Assembly: GCF_964355755.1 (NCBI RefSeq)
Contig: NC_092672.1
Coordinates: 7,440,001 to 7,504,000 of the forward strand
From: Antedon mediterranea
Taxonomy: Eukaryota > Echinodermata > Crinoidea > Comatulida > Antedonidae
Reading direction: 5' to 3'
DNA: 64,000 nt
Shown: positions 59,301-64,000 of the stretch, in pieces
How positions within the stretch are numbered: position 1 is the first letter of the stretch
How the letters are laid out: each line of letters begins with the position of its first letter
Translations under genes and position numbers: made by a program
Notes under the pieces: generated by a model
Seen by the model: the letters and a program-made list of their open reading frames with translations, nothing else
What the model was told of the DNA's origin: nothing
Databases searched by the model: none

Positions 59301-62055
59301 ACATACATCAAACACATCAACCAAGTAAGTTATTTTATGTTAAATATGGCCTCACTATTTTTCCTTAAGAAATTATGACTAATAGTATGATATTCGGGAA
59401 GGTGTTTTTAGTGGTAAAAACAAATTTGATACCTTTTCAAGAAAAATCTTGTTTTGGGAGAGTTTCCAATTTTCAAAGAGTCTTGTATTGGGAGAGTTTA
59501 CTGTATAATATAAGTATTGCTAATTAAGTTTTCTAAATTGATTGTGTTTGAATTCAATTTAAAACAATTGTGGCAAACCAAAAATAAATTGTAATCATTG
59601 CTCGTCATACAACCACAATAAGATTTATGAAAACCAATCATTTCATCATCTATTTACTTAATACATTTCTTGTTTTAAAGGATATCTCCAAGCTGGCTCA
59701 ACACATACAGGAGAACCACCCAGTAAGCAACCAGCTTACAGTGATGAACAGTCTCACTACTCTACAGCCAAGGCACAGCAGGCTAAGGTATTATAGTGTC
59801 TTTTGTTTTGGCTCAAAAAGATACTTAAATACAATGCAATACAATGGAAAAAACAGGGTTTCTAAAAATGTAACCTAATCATTTTTATAGAAGATCTCAT
59901 ATTGCACTGTTTGGTGATAAAACAGAATATAAAATGTGTACAAAATGTAGTTAAAATACAAATTATAAAAATATATTTATACACAAATTGGTAATAGAAA
60001 TAATAATTTTAGATATATTATTAAAATATGTTTAATATAATATATACTATTTATTTTTGCAGGCCCATCAACAGCATGTGCGACCTGTCATGCAAAGTCA
60101 CACACAAGCCTTACATCAACAACAAGTACTGTTGTCACAGCAACAACAAAAGGTATGAAAACATTGCTGCATATAGATAGGAAGGAAAGAAAATGTTTAA
60201 TAGGACATGAATTGTTTATTTTTTTACAAGAATGAATTTTCTTCCCTAAATCTGTAAAATGCGCTTTTTATTCTTACCATGTTATACTGTTATGTGTTAT
60301 ATTACATAGCCTATGTAAATACGCGAACGTGATTGGTTGAAACTGCATCACATGACTACCGCTGCGAGGATCGTAAATCGTATATATCCTCGAGAACGAT
60401 GATATTGACTGTGTAATTTTCGCGTAATTATCGTGTCTCCTGTCATTAAACATATAGATTCTCGAGTACGATGATATTGACTGTGTAATTTTCGTGTACC
60501 AACACTCGCGTTGCCGATAAATAAACAAAAGTCATCTACTCGATCTTGAACTCGGGTGGAATTGTCACTCCATCGCAAGACAACGCTCCAACCGCTGCGC
60601 CATGTAGCTTGCTTGAAGAAATTAATCATCTAAACTATTTAAACTATGCATACATAGCGCCCTCATTTGTTATTAGTCCACCCTAAATGTGATGAAACAC
60701 CGTTTGTGATTGGTCAATACTCACGGTAGTAACTTAGCAACTAGTACGCGCTGAACATCCGGTGATTCGGCTCCTCGAAGATCGAGAAGAAGACGAATTG
60801 TTTATTCGGCCTAGGCTTACCTGATTATAATATTATTATTTTTAATAGGCTTATTGATGGAAATTCTTCTGTTAATTTCAACGACCTAGGCCTAAGTGAA
60901 TATTTTATTGCCAAGGAATCATTAATTAGTAATTATCTGTATATTATTCTTCGCAAGGTAAGGTGTCTAGGCAGGCTTGTTTAAATACAATACAAATACT
61001 ATAGGAAGGAGGCCTAGCCTAGCTTCACCCAACCCAGCAGACTTGTTGTTGGCTATATAATATAACAGATATTGCCTTTTATATCGGTTAAATATAAGAT
61101 TTGACATCCCCTCGGGAATGATATTAAGTTCTCGGGGAATATATATTTCCCTCAGCTGGCGCTTCGGGAAATATATATTCCCTCGAACTTAATATCATTC
61201 CCTCGGGGATGTCAAATCTTATATTTAACCTCTAAGCAGTCAATATCTGTATAATATTATACTGTGTCTTTATTTTCAAGTATACCGATGTAATATATAT
61301 CATGTGGCTACTGATGAGGATAATGGTAAACCTGTATATGATTGCCCTAATCAGCTTCTTCAAAAACTTTTGAATCAAAATCAAGTAATGTTTTCAAAGT
61401 CAAACCTCCTCAATTTTTGTATTTCTAGGCTGGAGTAATTCAAGGTTATCCAGCAAGAAGGAAGCAGCAAGAATCACCGGTCTATGCCCACAAGAAACCG
61501 CAGTCACAACATCAACAACAGCAGCAGCAGCAACAGCATCATCAGCAGCAGCAGCAACAACAGCAGCAACAGCAGCATCCCATGACTTCCAAAGTAATTA
61601 TGATTTTATCTCATCTTTTACATTATTACATGTAAAGTTGTAGACAGTATATATGCTTATATGCATGATATGTATAATCAAATAAACACCTCATAGATTT
61701 AAAAATATTCAACACAATTAATATTGAAGAAGTGATAATTTAAAACACAATAAAAATGAAAATACTTGGTCAATGAATTCTACTATAAATAAGAATGTGT
61801 TATAATACTGTGTATATATGCCTGGAAAAAAAAAGAAAAATGTTTAATGTGTCTAATTTGCAAAGAGACCAATCTGGTTTCTTTGGTCTTATAGTATGTT
61901 TTTAATTTTCGTATTGATGTTTTTCTCTTCTGGAATTTTGTTTTGCATTATATTACCAGTATGAAAAATATATCTATATCATTATAATTTTACAGAGTGG
62001 ATATCAGCCAACACAGGCAATGAGACATGCCTATCAAGACAGACAATACTACTAG
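53381..62055 (+). CDS. GPS2: G protein pathway suppressor 2 (GPS2), 414 aa, 11 exons
   Basis: Nuclear subunit of the NCoR/SMRT-HDAC3-TBL1 co-repressor complex, also known to restrain JNK and Ubc13-dependent signalling. Exons: 53381-53471, 53812-53918, 54280-54401, 55138-55217, 55955-56022, 58398-58536, 59109-59324, 59681-59787, 60063-60152, 61429-61593, 61996-62055, summing to 415 codons with stop. The N-terminus MPALLRPKLSKAMSDALRHH is near-identical in pattern to vertebrate GPS2. Residues about 22-106 form a Glu/Lys-rich coiled coil including SLEQTK and LQREKHELFLQLKKV, the segment that contacts NCoR/SMRT and TBL1 in the human protein. The rest is low-complexity, rich in Gln, His, Ser and Tyr. 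Exon 10 has a poly-Gln run (about 365-391, CAG/CAA mixed) broken by His. It is longer than the human protein (327 aa) mainly through this region. Introns 3, 4, 5 and 9 hold repeats. No lesions. Confidence 0.96.
54505..54960. repeat. Minisatellite, ~115-bp unit x4, GPS2 intron 3
   Basis: GATTTCACTTCAAATGTTTTG recurs at 54531, 54646, 54761 and 54864, so the units are 115, 115 and 103 bp. The first three are nearly identical and the last is slightly diverged. Confidence 0.92.
55468..55687. repeat. Minisatellite, 44-bp unit x5, GPS2 intron 4
   Basis: Units start GAGTGTCTTCACAGGCACTA at 55468, 55512, 55556, 55600 and 55644 with one or two substitutions among them. The fifth runs directly into a MITE-2 copy. 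Confidence 0.93.
55684..55834. repeat. MITE-2 copy, GPS2 intron 4
   Basis: CCTACACTTTCAAAGTTTAT at the left, CTACCATATTTGGGCACATC inside and GTGTAGACAGAGCTTTAC at the right. It directly abuts the 44-bp array. Confidence 0.75.
57238..57264. mobile_element. 27-bp palindromic micro-element, 7-bp TSD
   Basis: CAGGGAGTTGT...AGACTCCCTG with inverted ends like the 48-bp insertion at 35186. ATCAGAA flanks both sides (57231-57237 and 57265-57271). Confidence 0.78.
58139..58208. repeat. Poly(C)/poly(G) tracts
   Basis: A C run, CGCT, a G run, then a second C run separated by about 20 bp. It could form a strong hairpin and is a likely place for sequencing or assembly errors. Confidence 0.85.
60360..60607 (-). 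repeat. tRNA-derived SINE with duplicated tail, GPS2 intron 9
   Basis: The minus strand begins CTACATGGCGCAGCGGTTGG (A box TGGCGCAGCGG) and has a B box GAGTTCAAGATC about 40 nt later, with CTAC/GTAG able to close an acceptor-like stem. The tail contains two copies of a ~70-bp unit around ACGATGATATTGACTGTGTA (60397 and 60468). Confidence 0.65.
61065..61250. repeat. 186-bp foldback element, GPS2 intron 9
   Basis: The outer ends ACAGATATTG and CAATATCTGT enclose two near-identical ~65-bp arms (61086-61150 and about 61165-61230; GGTTAAATATAAGATTTGAC and so on) around a ~14-nt loop. The flanks ATAATATA and ATAATATT differ at one base of eight, a possible target duplication. Confidence 0.85.
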
Positions 62056-62421
62056 CCTCCACGATTGAAGCAAAGTTTCTTGGCCTACTGTTTATATGCC
62101 TCAACTGATGGTTGGAGTAGGCTCTCTGCACATTAAGGTCTCCAGCCCTGGTTCCTTTCCTACAATATTGACTACCAATGACATACTTTTTCAATCATTG
62201 AAGAAAATGTTAACAGTTTATGTTAACATTTTGAGGAATTGCAGATTTTGTTTGGTAGATGTATTTACTGTATATTGAATGTACTCTATATTCTATTGCT
62301 TTAATTTGTAATGCTGAGAGCTGTCGTCGTGTTGATGTTTCTAGCAATTGTTTATATCCTAATAGGCTTGCATGCTTGTTACTCGACAGTATAGCTATTT
62401 TGTAACTAGCAACAAACGATT

Positions 62422-62427
62422 AATAAA
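62422..62427 (+). promoter_or_regulatory. GPS2: Candidate poly(A) signal of GPS2
   Basis: AATAAA about 370 nt after the GPS2 stop, with a second AATAAA a few bases later. The region between has no other feature and is taken as the 3' UTR. Confidence 0.55.
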
Positions 62428-62597
62428 TGAATAAAAAACAAACACAAAACTGGATTGATTTTTTAGTTTTAATATCTTTTTAAATAATTTTAATTATTTG
62501 TGAAGAAACAGCTTGAAACAAAGGAATTTTTTTTTTAAAAGTTTTATGTTTTTATATGATTTTATGTACAATGTACGAGCATATTTTGAGTCACATA

Positions 62598-63478
62598 TTT
62601 CATTAGCTTCTTTGTACAGCAAAAGCATTGCATAATTCTGAGAAGGATAATTCACTATTATTATGTTACCTTCATTATGTTGTTATTTTTAACTCCATCT
62701 TTATTGTTTTCATCATAAATTATTTTATGGTATACTATTCAAAATTTTTTCCGACATCATAATAAATAATGCAATTTCTTTCCTCATTATCATAATTTCC
62801 ATTCGTTATTGTCACAATCCTATTTTCGAATCCCTATCACCGTTTTAGTAAATTATTTTATTTTAATCGCCAGCACAGTTCTTCGAGGTACAAAAACATA
62901 TTCGGCATCTGCCACTAACCAACACGTACACACTGGCGCATCCCGAATACATATTTTTTAGAGGCCGATGGAAACCATTTTGTAAAACGGCACATTCAAA
63001 ACGGATCGGCGCTTTTGTCGATAGGCCTACATATTTTATTTTTCATTAGCTTCTTTGTACAGCAAAAGCATTGCATAATTCTGAGAAGGATAATTCACTA
63101 TTATTATGTTACCTTCATTATGTTGTTATTTTTAACTCCATCTTTATTGTTTTCATCATAAATTATTTTATGGTATACTATTCAAAATTTTTTCCGACAT
63201 CATAATAAATAATGCAATTTCTTTCCTCATTATCATAATTTCCATTCGTTATTGTCACAATCCTATTTTCGAATCCCTATCACCGTTTTAGTAAATTATT
63301 TTATTTTAATCGCCAGCACAGTTCTTCGAGGTACAAAAACATATTCGGCATCTGCCACTAACCAACACGTACACACTGGCGCATCCCGAATACATATTTT
63401 TTAGAGGCCGATGGAAACCATTTTGTAAAACGGCACATTCAAAACGGATCGGCGCTTTTGTCGATAGGCCTACATATT
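62598..63478. repeat. Tandem duplication, 443-bp unit x2, downstream of GPS2
   Basis: Unit 1 starts TTTCATTAGCTTCTTTGTAC at 62598 and unit 2 starts with the same bases at 63041. The two read the same throughout as far as I can compare by eye, ending in ATAGGCCTACATATT. There is no coding frame. It is either a very recent duplication or an assembly artefact. Confidence 0.9.
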
Positions 63479-64000
63479 CGACAAGATCACAACATCTTCT
63501 TGACCAATATCATGATTGTTATTGTCAACATTTACCATAATTGTTATTTTAAATAGGCCTACAAATTATCGTTAGAGGTATTATATTTTAGTAATTTTAG
63601 AGGGAATGCTTACTACCACTTGTACTGAACGATGTAACACCAACAGATGTCCGGAAATTTTTTTTAATAAGATATTTATTAATTTAGTAAGTTCCCTCTC
63701 TGTCAGCCTCGTTCCGTTATAATTTATATAAACGTTTTATGTGCAAGATGAAATGCGGCTAATTTTATTTTGAAAGTCCGCTTCCACTGTCCACCATGAT
63801 ATAACACCAACATATGTCCGGAGATGAATTAGTTGATTATTCTTGATTTTAAAATGACATATTTAATTGGGTTCTCACACTTGTACGGTCCCTCTGGGGT
63901 TTCTGAGATAATCGTTGCATGATTGTATTTGCCATACTAGATGATGAAAGTCGAAGTTGACGCGAATTCCCGTATAATTATTCGTGAATAGTTTTAGTTT
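63479..64000. other. Right edge of window, no gene seen
   Basis: AACACCAACA(G/T)ATGTCCGG(A) occurs twice (about 63640 and 63808) in diverged ~165-bp direct repeats. No coding pattern. Confidence 0.4.

Overview
The window is AT-rich animal genomic DNA: multi-exon genes with GT/AG introns, dense nested transposons, minisatellites and tRNA-derived SINE heads. RPL22, GPS2, SLC22 and SLC17 proteins point to a metazoan. The very frequent palindromic heptamer TAGGCCTA, the mixture of hAT-, Mutator- and L1/Tx1-like elements and the intron sizes fit a marine invertebrate deuterostome, perhaps an echinoderm. That last step is an impression and not a proof.

Layout. Positions 204-2521 (+) hold the first four coding exons of an aromatic-L-amino-acid/histidine decarboxylase-like gene broken by a nonsense codon and a frameshift, with no downstream exons. 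Three transporter genes follow on the minus strand: an SLC22 gene (2906-8537, 10 exons, 565 aa), an SLC17 gene (9939-33379, 9 exons, 483 aa) and a second SLC22 gene (39127-48497, 10 exons, 545 aa). The SLC22 genes have the same intron phases throughout, and six internal exons match to the base. RPL22 (49683-51133, minus, 4 exons) and GPS2 (53381-62055, plus, 11 exons) then form a head-to-head pair. I checked the exon chains by summing lengths and phases: each gives an open frame from ATG to stop.

Much of the rest is mobile DNA. SLC17 intron 6 (13 kb) holds a 3.8 kb Mutator-like element with a 10-bp target duplication. It also holds a repeat copy split by a 1.26 kb non-autonomous hAT element (8-bp duplication) and by a 4.9 kb element with very long, internally repeated inverted ends (6-bp duplication). 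The 4.9 kb element carries a decayed protein combining XPG/FEN-like nuclease motifs with a cysteine-rich CXC-like tail. A second copy of the same host repeat at 34.9-36.5 kb is empty for both insertions. That copy in turn carries a 48-bp palindromic insertion missing from the first. A 27-bp relative of the palindrome, also with a 7-bp duplication, lies in GPS2 intron 5. SLC17 intron 1 is another nest of elements. SLC22 gene 2 carries a 5'-truncated LINE with a perfect 17-bp duplication.

Functionally, the transporters are predicted plasma-membrane or vesicular carriers for organic ions or anions, RPL22 is a 60S ribosomal protein and GPS2 is a subunit of the NCoR/SMRT co-repressor complex. Nothing links the transporter cluster to RPL22/GPS2 beyond position.
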